This document shows, piece by piece, positions 8,224-15,553 of a stretch of 34,686 nt of DNA. The notes beneath the pieces are model-generated. The model was not told the DNA's origin. It saw nothing but the letters and a program-made list of their open reading frames with translations, and ran no database searches. The stretch is from Niabella sp. (lineage in GTDB: Bacteria > Bacteroidota > Bacteroidia > Chitinophagales > Chitinophagaceae): the NCBI GenBank assembly GCA_027493055.1, contig JAPUDO010000124.1, positions 1 to 34,686 of the forward strand, read 5' to 3'. How positions within the stretch are numbered: the stretch's first letter is position 1; each line of letters begins with the position of its first letter. The position numbers were made by a program, and so were the translations under genes.

Positions 8224-9090
8224 TTATAGGTTCGAAAGATTAATATTTTGATTCAATTGTTTGATATCGGCTGCCTGCTGGCTTATCTTTTCCTGCTGCC
8301 TGGATAGTTTTTTCTCCATATCTATTAAATGCAATGTCAATTCCTCTATCTTCTTTAGCAGCAATGCCTGGTTGGCTCCTACTTCAATGCCGTTTTCAAT
8401 CACCTCTTTGGCGCTAGGCACCTCGGGCAGGTGTTGATTGGCTTTTATAAACTTTTCCAGCTCAGGAAGTGGAGTTAATTGATAGGTGGACTTAAATACA
8501 TAGTCTGGCCATGCAGACTGCGCCTGCACTTTTAATTCTTCTGCGATTATTTTTCCGGCTACAGCCAGTTTATAATTAATGGGAGGATTTGCGGTACCAA
8601 TGCCCACATTGCCGCTCCCTTTTATCACCATTCGTTTGCTAACTCCTCCGGTTGAAAATTCCAGATCTTTTACTCCATATACATGAATACCGAAATTAGC
8701 AGCATCGTTACCGGAAATAGCGGCATCTGAACCAATAATGCCAATATTAGTGCCATTGGTCCTAAACTGTATGTAGTTGCTTGAGGCAGCAGTTGGAGTC
8801 ATAATCAGCGGATGCGAAGCCTCTAAAGTACCATTTGCATGAATTGAGAATCGCCTCTGACCTGAAGTAAAAAACTTCATTCCGCCATAGCTGCTGAACC
8901 ATCCGGTGGGCGCTACCGGCTGCCAGGAATCATTGGTCCACTTAACACCGTAATTAGGGGCAGTTTGTCCATCATAGCTATAGTTATCGGTGGGTAAAGC
9001 TGTGATCATACTAGCTGTAACCGTTTGGGAGCGTATTAATGTATTGCAGCACAAAAGCAACAATAACAACATTTTAACTTTTAAAGTCAT
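8224..9090 (-). CDS. Secreted tail-fibre-like protein 1
   Basis: 288 aa, same signal peptide as its downstream paralogue. It has the beta-rich segment 'NYIQFRTNGTNIGIIGSDAAISGNDAANFGIHVYG', then SGNVGIGTANPPINYKLAVAGKIIAEELKVQ, and the C-terminal block with WPDYVFKSTYQLTPL, QHLPEVPSAKEV and LLKKIEELTLHLIDMEKKL. It ends in a Gln/Lys-rich coiled coil. The conserved block with its pre-coil 'LLKKIEELTL' is the hallmark of this Bacteroidota fibre-like family. Middle portions diverge from the paralogue, consistent with variable surface exposure. The first intact gene downstream of the operator promoter at 9679-9732. Confidence 0.78.
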   Translation of the reverse strand: MTLKVKMLLLLLLCCNTLIRSQTVTASMITALPTDNYSYDGQTAPNYGVKWTNDSWQPVAPTGWFSSYGGMKFFTSGQRRFSIHANGTLEASHPLIMTPTAASSNYIQFRTNGTNIGIIGSDAAISGNDAANFGIHVYGVKDLEFSTGGVSKRMVIKGSGNVGIGTANPPINYKLAVAGKIIAEELKVQAQSAWPDYVFKSTYQLTPLPELEKFIKANQHLPEVPSAKEVIENGIEVGANQALLLKKIEELTLHLIDMEKKLSRQQEKISQQAADIKQLNQNINLSNL

Positions 9091-9115
9091 AAACTATTTT
9101 TTATAAAGTAATTAA
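8993..9115 (-). repeat. Duplicated tail-fibre leader, copy B
   Basis: Partner of the repeat at 8063-8185. The matching block ends just past the common 'ttataaagtaattaa' leader, so each gene copy carries its own 5' leader but no separate operator. Confidence 0.85.
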
Positions 9116-9469
9116 GATACAGTTTCAATAATAACATCCCCTTTTACCACCAGGTCATTTTTGCCGGGGTTAGCAAATGAATATATCCGAAACTAATATG
9201 CCCCTGCTTTAAGACCCGAAGCGGAAGATTGCTCTGCAGAATTCAGCAGCAAAAGGAATCTGTTTAACTCCTGGGGTACCGGTACCGGTATAAATGACCG
9301 CATTACCCACATAGCCCCCCTCTAATGTCATATTACCAACCAAATGCAAATCTGTGGCAGGCGAAGTAGTGCCAATACCCACTTTTCCTGTTGTTGGCAA
9401 GCTATTGGTTTGTCCGTTACTGATTTGTGTAATGCTTAATAAAAGACTAAAAAGTGCTATTCGTCTCAT
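9112..9469 (-). pseudogene. Broken tail-fibre-like gene
   Basis: The frame from 9469 encodes a signal peptide (MRRIALFSLLLSITQISNGQ) and a typical fibre segment (TGKVGIGTTSPATDLHLVGNMTLEGGYVGNAVIYTG), then ends at 9209 after a shifted-looking tail. In another frame the DNA resumes with FANPGKNDLVVKGDVIIETVS and a stop at 9112. No C-terminal WPDYVF block follows. It is therefore a truncated, frameshifted member of the tail-fibre family and sits first after the operator promoter, so its leader may still serve the genes behind it. Confidence 0.65.
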
Positions 9470-9678
9470 ACGTGCTGTATTGGTTTTAAAATTAAAATTC
9501 GTCCAAGAGGTACGGTGCCTAAGCTCACCCGAACAGGCTTTATGAATATGGGAGACACAACATTCAGGAATACTTTAATTTAAATTTTCATTTTAAAAGC
9601 AATTTGAATAATATGTAAGAGTTACCTTTTGTGAGGTAACAGAAGGGATATTTGACTAAAGTAATCCGTAATTTTTAT

Positions 9679-9732
9679 CAAAGCTATTAACACAACTGGA
9701 TAAAAAAAATACGTATCAATACGTATTTTTTA
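9679..9732 (-). promoter_or_regulatory. Operator and -7 box of the tail-fibre genes (site 3)
   Basis: Perfect operator halves TACGTA (9710-9715) and TACGTA (9720-9725), separated by 4 bp and flanked by A8 and T-rich tracts. On the minus strand exactly 23 bp separate it from TAGCTTTG (9686-9679), the same -7 box as for the secretin and pilin operons. Predicted transcript start near 9672, about 200 nt before the first start codon at 9469. The remaining gene-free DNA between 9470 and 9881 shows no other feature. Confidence 0.8.
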
Positions 9733-9881
9733 AAAGAAGTTTATAGATTATTCAACCTCTTTATAGGACTCCTGTCCCATAAAAAATCCTAGGTTGGTTT
9801 TCCTAAACACTTTCATAGTGCCTGATTATCTGTTCTGAATACAGCATATTAGCCTATACTATGATTTTCTTCTGACTTCTA

Positions 9882-10139
9882 TCATGGATTAACTTTTGCT
9901 GTCCATTTATCACCTTTCTTACTCCTCCAGGCCTCTGTCCCTTCTGGTAAACATAAAATTTTATTTACAGAAGCATCAATTTCTAATATTTCATTCAGGG
10001 AAACAACTCTCACATCCTTTTCATAAGCTTCTTCTTTACTGAAAAATTGCCAATCACCATCGGCATCATGTGACACATATATAATATCAGAGTTATTTTC
10101 AATCACAAACTTGGTAGTAAATACAGGTCTTGTTTCCAT
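9882..10139 (-). CDS. DUF2185-like immunity protein
   Basis: 85 aa, soluble. The sequence shows a small alpha/beta protein with 'SDIIYVSHDADGDWQFFSKEEAYEKDVRVVSLNEILEIDASVNKILCLPEGTEAWR', which resembles the DUF2185 immunity-type family (conserved DGDWQFF and a late GTEAWR). It lies 18 bp after the stop of a ruined HNH-nuclease toxin, so it most likely protected against that toxin. The immunity gene is intact while the toxin is not, as expected when loss of the toxin is tolerated first. No own promoter is visible. Confidence 0.65.
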   Translation of the reverse strand: METRPVFTTKFVIENNSDIIYVSHDADGDWQFFSKEEAYEKDVRVVSLNEILEIDASVNKILCLPEGTEAWRSKKGDKWTAKVNP

Positions 10140-10157
10140 ATAAAATTTAATTACAAA

Positions 10158-10581
10158 TTATTTATTTCCTCTTTCTAAATTTTCTTCTTTCGATAATACC
10201 TGAGCATTTTTATAACTATTTGACCCACTTTTACTTTTAGGATCAATATGGTCGATTTCAACTTGATTCATATTTGCTTTTACTCCTTTTTTTGCTTGTG
10301 TAGGTTTATCCAATAGTTAACTACTATTATCGCTTTTTATCCTTATGTAGCTATTACAACAGATGCCTCGGCTGCAGTTTGGCCCTAACGGATCAATTGC
10401 CTGACGAACAATATTTTCCGGAGAAAAATGACTTTTTAGCGTTTCAACAGGATTTATAAACCTTACAGGATTACTATAATTAGAAACATAAGGAGATAGT
10501 ATTCTTTGATTTGTTACTTGCCGTGTCATATACATAATATACATAACTGACCATAGCGCTCCCTGTTACATGCTTTGGCAA
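10158..10581 (-). pseudogene. Degraded RHS-HNH nuclease toxin cassette
   Basis: Reading from J2, the frame gives LPKHVTGSAMVSYVYYVYDTASNK, equivalent to LPKQVTGTPVGTVSYSYDAAGGK of the intact RHS. A frame change and internal deletion follow, and the next frame reads RILSPYVSNYSNPVRFINPVE, equivalent to SPYNYAFNNPIRFIDPDG at the RHS core end. After an in-frame stop at 10317-10319 the same frame continues MNQVEIDHIDPKSKSGSNSYKNAQVLSKEE to a stop at 10158. This tail is the classic HNH/GHH end, with the IDHI and N...L..EEN pattern. It was therefore an RHS protein tipped with an HNH endonuclease, now inactivated by deletion, frameshift and nonsense change. Confidence 0.75.
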
Positions 10582-10665
10582 ATTTAACTCATAAAAACAC
10601 AAACTATAATAACAGAAATCACAGGTCAGCCCTCACACTTACACCTGCTACAGACCTGCGCAAGA
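10571..10665 (-). repeat. RHS junction repeat J2
   Basis: Second copy of the junction repeat, here upstream of the degraded HNH cassette. It is identical to J3 over most of its length (cacaggtcagccctcacact) with small changes in the aaacac segment. Its outer edge is followed by a divergent Xre gene. Confidence 0.8.
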
Positions 10666-10723
10666 TGGAGAACAAATCCGTTTCAAAATTAACGGATACT
10701 TTCTAAATAACAAAACTTTTCCT

Positions 10724-10740
10724 TTTTGTTTACAACAAAA
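10724..10740. promoter_or_regulatory. Possible Xre operator
   Basis: Perfect inverted repeat TTTTGTT-TAC-AACAAAA about 50 bp before the Xre start codon, in the position expected for an autoregulatory operator. No binding data; based on symmetry and location only. Confidence 0.4.
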
Positions 10741-10791
10741 TTGATATGTAAATTCGCAAAAAAACACTTTTCCACGTTCTATATACTACAT

Positions 10792-11121
10792 ATGAGTTTC
10801 GGTACACGTCTTTTACAAGCCCGCAAAAAAAAGGGTATCAGTCAGGATGAACTGGCTAAGCAACTTAACACAAAGGGGCCCGCTATCGGACGTTATGAAC
10901 GCGATGAGATGAAGCCCTCTATTGAAGCTGCCGCAAAAATGGCACAGATACTTTCCGTATCCCTCGACTGGCTCGTAGGCATCACTGATGAAGAACTCGA
11001 CACTACCACCATGACCCGTGTTCAGGATATTAACAAACTCCCGCAAAAAGAAAAGGAACTCGTATTCGAGTTCCTCGATTCTTTTATCGCCAATAAAAAA
11101 ATTAAAAAAGTATTATTGTAG
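10792..11121 (+). CDS. Xre-family HTH regulator
   Basis: 109 aa from the ATG at 10792. The open frame begins upstream at 10726, but the first 22 codons look non-protein-like and the HTH alignment begins at MSFGTRLLQARKKKGISQDELA. Residues 4-62 form a lambda-repressor/Cro-type HTH with 'SQDELAKQLNTKGPAIGRYERDEMKPSIEAAAKMAQILSVSLDWLVG', followed by a helical tail (INKLPQKEKELVFEFLDSFIANKKIKK). Likely a small DNA-binding repressor. It is divergent from J2 and faces the cassette genes at 11160-12118. A frameshifted homologue lies beside J3, so this regulator seems to belong to an ancestral cassette unit. A 17-bp palindrome lies in its leader. Confidence 0.8.
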   Translation: MSFGTRLLQARKKKGISQDELAKQLNTKGPAIGRYERDEMKPSIEAAAKMAQILSVSLDWLVGITDEELDTTTMTRVQDINKLPQKEKELVFEFLDSFIANKKIKKVLL

Positions 11122-11159
11122 TAAGCACACATAGGCCGGTAAATACTCAACCCTATAGA

Positions 11160-11672
11160 TCACTTTTTTTTACTTTTCACATGCTCTATATATACTTTTA
11201 AAGACGTTAGGTAGTCATTCTCATACTGTATTGTACGTATTTCATCAACCGGAATAATCATTTTTTTCCCTTTCCTTCCATTGGGATTAATAGAGCTTAA
11301 TGAAATTACTCCTTCTTTGATTAGGCTCGCATACCCCACATACGTAACAGATTCTGAATTTGTTTCAATTTGTACCAAATCATCTTGAGAGGTAAGTCTA
11401 TCAATAATATTTTTTAGACTATAGCAAATGTCAGCATCAGATGAAAAGCGTGTCTTTAATTTGATGATTTTCTCTTTAAATAATTCTTCTTTGGTTCTCT
11501 GAAAACCTTTTACTTTATTATTATTAACTAAAGCATAGCCATCTAATACATAATCAACCGGATTATACCTTACAAGAGTCCAGTCTGCATCATAGTCAAT
11601 AACTACCCCATCTACTGGTATTCTTCTGCTTCTAAGTTTTAGAGAAATTAATGATCCCTTGTATTTTTTCAT
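11160..11672 (-). CDS. Cassette accessory, probable immunity protein
   Basis: 170 aa, no signal peptide or membrane segment. The N-terminal part looks SH3/Sm-like in its strand pattern (MKKYKGSLISLKLRSRRIPVDGVVIDYDADWTLVRYNPVDYVLDGYALV), the middle is helical, and the C-terminal part repeats beta strands (VTYVGYASLIKEGVISLSSINPNGRKGKKMIIPVDEIRTIQYENDYLTSLKVYIEHV). I do not recognise a named family. It starts 5 bp after the Sel1-type gene and is the last gene of the 12125 toxin cassette, convergent with the Xre gene. Immunity or immunity-accessory function is inferred from place only. Confidence 0.55.
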   Translation of the reverse strand: MKKYKGSLISLKLRSRRIPVDGVVIDYDADWTLVRYNPVDYVLDGYALVNNNKVKGFQRTKEELFKEKIIKLKTRFSSDADICYSLKNIIDRLTSQDDLVQIETNSESVTYVGYASLIKEGVISLSSINPNGRKGKKMIIPVDEIRTIQYENDYLTSLKVYIEHVKSKKK

Positions 11673-11677
11673 CTACA

Positions 11678-12118
11678 CTATTTTGTTTTGTGGTATTTTC
11701 CACCCGGTGATGTATCCCTGAGCATGATAGAATAGTTTTTTTTTCCACTATAATCCCCCAATTCTGCTGCTTTTTTATATAATTTTAAGGCTTTTGTGAT
11801 ATTTTTTTTACAACCAAGTCCTGTTTCGTAATGATACGCCAAATTATTACAAGCGGCAGGATGATTTTTATTACATGCTTTAGAATACCAGTAAAATGTT
11901 TTTCGTGGATTATACTTAGGATTTTGAATATATAACCAGCTCATATGTTCAAACTGTTGCCCGTACTGATATTGAGCTTCAGCAATTCCATTGTAAGCGC
12001 CTCTTTTTATTATATCTAAATACTCTTTATAAGCAACGCTTTTTTTCGAAAAACTTATGTTAGACCGACAGATGATGTTTTCTAATTCTTTAGCCTTTAA
12101 TAACATTTTATTGTTCAT
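11678..12118 (-). CDS. Sel1-repeat protein, probable immunity protein
   Basis: 146 aa, cytoplasmic. It contains Sel1-like (TPR-related) repeats: 'GIAEAQYQYGQQFEH...NPRKTFYWYSKACNKNHPAACNNLAYHYETGLGCKKNITKALKLYKKAAELGDYSGKKNYSIML', i.e. two full units at about residues 38-130. Helical-repeat proteins are commonly used to bind partners and occur as immunity proteins beside polymorphic toxins. It begins 6 bp downstream of the RHS-tip cassette stop, so the two are a translationally close pair. The repeat family is clear; the immunity role is inference. Confidence 0.7.
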   Translation of the reverse strand: MNNKMLLKAKELENIICRSNISFSKKSVAYKEYLDIIKRGAYNGIAEAQYQYGQQFEHMSWLYIQNPKYNPRKTFYWYSKACNKNHPAACNNLAYHYETGLGCKKNITKALKLYKKAAELGDYSGKKNYSIMLRDTSPGGKYHKTK

Positions 12119-12124
12119 TTTATT

Positions 12125-13222
12125 CTATTTTCCATGTTTATTTTTCCAATATTCATCAAATCCCTGAGGTTTAGGTCTGGATACTTCCTTTCCTGTATGT
12201 GGATCCTTTTCCAAAACATTATTTGGGTTTTTAGGATCGGGTTTTTGCTTTTTAAACGGATTATTGGTCCCCGATGGTTTTGCCGTTTTTCCTCTTTCAC
12301 CTTTTCCTTGAGCTTTAACTGTTGTGTTTGGTGGAGTAACCGGCGTAAAAACATCAAATCTTCGATTAGTGTTATCCCTTGCTGCATAAGGCCCCCAGGT
12401 TCCCCCTATTGGTACAGGATGATCTTGCATTAATACCCAAACTACAGCAGCAGCTCCGGCAGCAATATATACAGGTGGCGGTACTTTTGGCATTCTCGCA
12501 ACAACGGTCACTGTTTCCAACACTACTGCAGCAGAATTACCTGAATTTGAGGCTTGCGAAGATGTTTTAGAGGGATCATACTCTATAACTTTTACCGGCT
12601 GTGGAGTGGGGCCAAATTGTGGAACAATAGGCATTCGGGCCGGGGGAACAGTATCTAATCCATACGGATCATTTAAATTGATTGGGTTATTTAGGACGTA
12701 AGCATAGGGGCTTATATTATAATGCACTGCTGAATTTTCTGCAGTAAGGGATGTAGGCCCATCTAAATCATCATCCCAATATTCATCTTCTTGAAGTGGG
12801 TCAACAACATGCCATCTGCCAATCACCGGATCATAAAACCTTGCTCCATAATCATATTGGTTCAGCTCTTCCTGCTTCTCCTTGCCATTGTACTTGTACT
12901 TATTCGGTACAGACTGGCTGCGGGCTATATCCAACCCATAAGGCATATAATCCTGCTGCTGCAATACTACCCCTGCACTGTTGTGCACTACCCGCGTATT
13001 TCCTAAATGGTCTTTAAGAAAAAACTCATAAGTATAGGTACCTCCATTATTACGTGCTACCCCTGCTTCTGTATGTAAAAGATCTATGGTGGTACCAATA
13101 TACTCTATTCCGTCCACGTACTGCCTCGTCTCACTAACCGTTTGTTTGCTGAGCTTCCCGCCTGCAGCATCGTAAGTATAGCTTACTATTCCCACGGGCG
13201 TACCGGTTACCTGCTTTGGCAA
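12125..13222 (-). CDS. Orphan RHS C-terminal toxin cassette A
   Basis: About 365 aa of RHS sequence beginning at the LPKQVTGTPVG junction, with a TTG first codon and no ATG or signal peptide, so it is probably silent unless recombined into a full RHS gene. Residues 1-185 are the RHS core (SKQTVSETRQYVDGIEYIGT, YTYEFFLKDHLGNTRVV, YDYGARFYDPVIGRWHVVDPL, LNNPINLNDPYG). Residues 190-365 are a unique tip: a proline/valine-rich linker, a hydrophobic patch (VYIAAGAAAVVWVLM), then a basic tail with NNPFKKQKPDPKNPNNVLEKDPHTGKEV...GFDEYWKNKHGK. I have seen such tails described on polymorphic toxins but cannot name the activity. Immunity candidates follow at 11678 and 11160. Confidence 0.65.
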   Translation of the reverse strand: MPKQVTGTPVGIVSYTYDAAGGKLSKQTVSETRQYVDGIEYIGTTIDLLHTEAGVARNNGGTYTYEFFLKDHLGNTRVVHNSAGVVLQQQDYMPYGLDIARSQSVPNKYKYNGKEKQEELNQYDYGARFYDPVIGRWHVVDPLQEDEYWDDDLDGPTSLTAENSAVHYNISPYAYVLNNPINLNDPYGLDTVPPARMPIVPQFGPTPQPVKVIEYDPSKTSSQASNSGNSAAVVLETVTVVARMPKVPPPVYIAAGAAAVVWVLMQDHPVPIGGTWGPYAARDNTNRRFDVFTPVTPPNTTVKAQGKGERGKTAKPSGTNNPFKKQKPDPKNPNNVLEKDPHTGKEVSRPKPQGFDEYWKNKHGK

Positions 13223-13305
13223 ATTTAACTCATAAAAGCATAAACTATAATAACAGAAATCACAGGTCAGCCCTCACACTTACACCTGCTACAGACCTGC
13301 GCAAG
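13212..13305 (-). repeat. RHS junction repeat J3
   Basis: Third copy of the junction repeat, upstream of cassette A. It contains CAGGTC and GACCTG as inverted arms about 25 nt apart. The ELNLPK frame through it meets a TGA and contains no ATG. Confidence 0.8.
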
Positions 13306-13369
13306 AGAGAGGATGGAATTATTCTCTTTTAAAAAGTGAACAATAGTTTTATTTACCCACAATAGTTCT

Positions 13370-13389
13370 CTAGTTTTTGTAAAAACTAG
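13370..13389. promoter_or_regulatory. Palindrome before the Xre pseudogene
   Basis: Perfect 9-bp arms CTAGTTTTT and AAAAACTAG around GT, about 28 bp before the start codon of the ruined Xre gene. Probably its former autoregulatory operator; unlike the one at 10724 in sequence. Confidence 0.45.
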
Positions 13390-13417
13390 TAAAAAACCTT
13401 TAACTTTTGTGCAGTTT

Positions 13418-13748
13418 ATGAACATCGGCAATAAAATAACCAGCCTACGCAAACAAAAAATCTCTCCCAGGCCGACCTCGGCAAGGCTGGAGGCGCCTCC
13501 AGGGAGATTATCGGGAGGTATGAACGCAGGAAGGTTATGCCCTCTATTGAAGTGGCTGCAAAAATCGCTGCCCCCTTGATGTTTCTTTAGATTACCTGTC
13601 CGGTAACACCGACCTGCTACTTGAAAAAAATGTAGTAAATAAAATTATTGACATCCAAAAACTGGATGCCGAAAATAAAGCGCATGTGTTCGCTATGCTT
13701 GACGCTTTCCTCCGAGATCACAAAACTAAAAAGGCTTACACACAGTAA
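13418..13748 (+). pseudogene. Frameshifted Xre-family regulator
   Basis: The intended protein runs through three frames: MNIGNKITSLRKQK, then SQADLGKAGGASREIIGRYERRKVMPSIEVAAKIA, then LDVSLDYLSGNTDLLLEKNVVNK...FAMLDAFLRDHKTKKAYTQ ending at the TAA at 13746-13748. Two frame changes, near 13460 and near 13570, break the gene. The pieces align along the whole length of the intact Xre at 10792-11121, including the tail helix (DIQKLDAENKAHVFAMLDAFL against DINKLPQKEKELVFEFLDSFI). It lies next to J3 just as the intact copy lies next to J2. Unless the frame changes are sequencing errors, it makes no functional regulator. Confidence 0.8.
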
Positions 13749-13749
13749 C

Positions 13750-13778
13750 GATAAAGCCGCTCACTGAACGGCTTTATC
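13750..13778. terminator. Bidirectional hairpin terminator
   Basis: Perfect 10-bp stem GATAAAGCCG / CGGCTTTATC with a 9-nt loop, followed by AT-rich DNA. It lies between the convergent Xre pseudogene and the immunity gene, whose TGA falls inside the loop. Confidence 0.7.
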
Positions 13779-14288
13779 ATATTTTAGCAATAAATTATTT
13801 AAACTCTGGACTACATCGACCTTTGATTTATCTGCGTATATCTCATCAACTTTTGTAAGAATGATCCGATATTCCTCTTCACTATTTATTTTCCCTCTTT
13901 TGATAATTTTCTCAATGCGACCTTCAGTTTCCTTATCCTCATCAACCAATGTGCGGCCAAACTTTGCTAATAATATTTTATTGAGCTCTGATAATTGAGA
14001 TTTTCGTAAATCATTTTCTCTGGTGCTGTTCGTCCATTCATTTGTCCATTCATTTGCCAATTGATTTATATCGTTAAATGCCTGTTTTAAACCTCTCATA
14101 TATCTTGCGCCACTTACCTGGTTTAATAATCGTTGCATAGTTTCCTCACTGAATGCATCTTTGTACATTTCAAAAAAGGAATGATCAGCAGCATTAGATT
14201 TAGAACTAATAAAGTCAATAATAGTAAGACCCCAATTTTTTATAAATAAAGCCTCGGCCTCTTGCTTTTCAGTTAAACTTTTTTGCAT
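13761..14288 (-). CDS. Probable immunity protein for toxin cassette B
   Basis: 175 aa, all-helical in appearance, charged, with no signal or membrane segment (MQKSLTEKQEAEALFIKNWGLTIIDFISSKSNAADHSFFEMYKDAFSEETMQRLLNQV...EYRIILTKVDEIYADKSKVDVVQSLNNLLLKYDKAVQ). There is a small internal repeat 'NEWTNEWTN'. I do not recognise the family. It begins 17 bp after the stop of the RHS cassette carrying a possible nuclease tip, the standard toxin-then-immunity order. Cytoplasmic location fits protection from an enzyme that acts inside the cell. The role is inferred from position. Confidence 0.6.
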   Translation of the reverse strand: MQKSLTEKQEAEALFIKNWGLTIIDFISSKSNAADHSFFEMYKDAFSEETMQRLLNQVSGARYMRGLKQAFNDINQLANEWTNEWTNSTRENDLRKSQLSELNKILLAKFGRTLVDEDKETEGRIEKIIKRGKINSEEEYRIILTKVDEIYADKSKVDVVQSLNNLLLKYDKAVQ

Positions 14289-14305
14289 CTTGATTTATAG
14301 TAAAG

Positions 14306-15553
14306 TTAAAATACAGTATAATCAGCCAAAGGGCCAAACCTATAATTAGACATCCAATGATAAGTCCTCCCCGCAGGGTTATAACGGGACACTCCTCTAA
14401 TACTATTGCCAACCCTGGGGCTACCAACACCTCCGTGGTGGTCTATAAGCTGTTGCTCCCGCCCTCTGATAGCACCATAATTTGCAACACCTTGTGCCCA
14501 TACATCTAATGTTGGGTTATGATAGCCTTTCACTTTCATGCCATGCCCGGCATACCGCCCCCACATAACTTGTTGTGGTGTGCCAAATCCGCTTGCTCTA
14601 CCGGAATATATTTCCCCATTAGGCCCATCCAATGTGTAGGTAACATACACTTTCTGAGTTAGTTCAATAGTTGCGCCAACTGCCAAAACAACAGGTATTG
14701 CAATATCATCTACAACACCAACACCAGTTACATCATCGGCTAAAAGAGCCGCAGAAATCCCCCCAGCAATGGCCATCGCCGAACTGCTCTGATCACTAAA
14801 AGAATTTACATCCACATACTGCCAGTTACCATTCGTACCCAACTGAACATGCTGACCATTTTGAGCCTCATAAATTCTTCCATCAGAGCCATCTCCTAAG
14901 TAAACTTGTTTTTCGGGATCTATATCAGCTTTTGATTTTACATTTTCATCCCAATAAACCCGCTTCGTTTCTTTGTCTTGTACCCAATCATCCGGTTTCA
15001 TTCCATCCGGGTCTATAAATCGTATCGGGTTATCAAATGCAAAATTATAAGGAGAATAGCGGCGCATCTGATCGCTTAGCGGGTCTATTACATGCCATCT
15101 CCCTATCTGCGGATCGTAAAACCTTGCCCCAAAATCAAACTGCCCTAACCCCAACTCCCTTTGCAGCTCTTTGCCCTGGTACAGGTAGTTATTCTGTACC
15201 CCTGTGTGAATCTCTATCGGTAATCCAAAAGGGTAATAATCCGTCTGTTGTAACACCGTTCCCGCCTGATCTACTACCACCCGCGTGTTTCCTAAATGAT
15301 CTTTAAGGAAAAACTCATACGTATAGGTACCTCCATTATTACGCGCTATCCCTGCTTCTGTATGTAAAAGATCTATGGTGGTACCAATATACTCTATTCC
15401 ATCCACATACTGCCTCGTCTCACTAACCGTTTGTTTGCTGAGCTTTCCACCTACAGCATCATAAGTGTAATTAACAACACCAACAGGCGTACCGGTTACC
15501 TGCTTTGGCAAATTTAACTCATAAAAAGCATAAACTATAATAACAGAAATCAC
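14306..15553 (-). CDS. Orphan RHS C-terminal toxin cassette B (GIY-YIG-like tip)
   Basis: 415 codons from an ATG inside J4. An extra A in J4 (five instead of four) puts this ATG in frame (MISVIIVYAFYELNLPKQ), unlike the other cassettes, but there is no signal peptide. Residues about 14-184 are RHS core, ending FDFGARFYDPQIGRWHVIDPL...NPIRFIDPDGM. The unique tip, about 185-415, ends with 'VYVTYTLDGPNGEIYSGRASGFGTPQQVMWGRY...AIRGREQQLIDHHGGVGSPRVGNSIRGVSRYNPAGRTYH'. The spacing VTY-X9-YSGR followed by REQQLI and an asparagine resembles a GIY-YIG nuclease core, which I infer but cannot confirm. Its likely immunity gene is at 13761. Confidence 0.65.
   Translation of the reverse strand: MISVIIVYAFYELNLPKQVTGTPVGVVNYTYDAVGGKLSKQTVSETRQYVDGIEYIGTTIDLLHTEAGIARNNGGTYTYEFFLKDHLGNTRVVVDQAGTVLQQTDYYPFGLPIEIHTGVQNNYLYQGKELQRELGLGQFDFGARFYDPQIGRWHVIDPLSDQMRRYSPYNFAFDNPIRFIDPDGMKPDDWVQDKETKRVYWDENVKSKADIDPEKQVYLGDGSDGRIYEAQNGQHVQLGTNGNWQYVDVNSFSDQSSSAMAIAGGISAALLADDVTGVGVVDDIAIPVVLAVGATIELTQKVYVTYTLDGPNGEIYSGRASGFGTPQQVMWGRYAGHGMKVKGYHNPTLDVWAQGVANYGAIRGREQQLIDHHGGVGSPRVGNSIRGVSRYNPAGRTYHWMSNYRFGPLADYTVF

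Noticed and set aside
11224-11239. TACTGT-ATTG-TACGTA, resembling the regulon operator
   Set aside because: It lies inside the 11160-11672 gene, has only one good half, and neither direction has a TANNTTTG box 23 bp away.
13214-13231. TAAATTTG on the minus strand within each junction repeat, a formal TANNTTTG match
   Set aside because: It is the coding sequence for LNL of the RHS protein, occurs in the intact gene too, and has no operator upstream.
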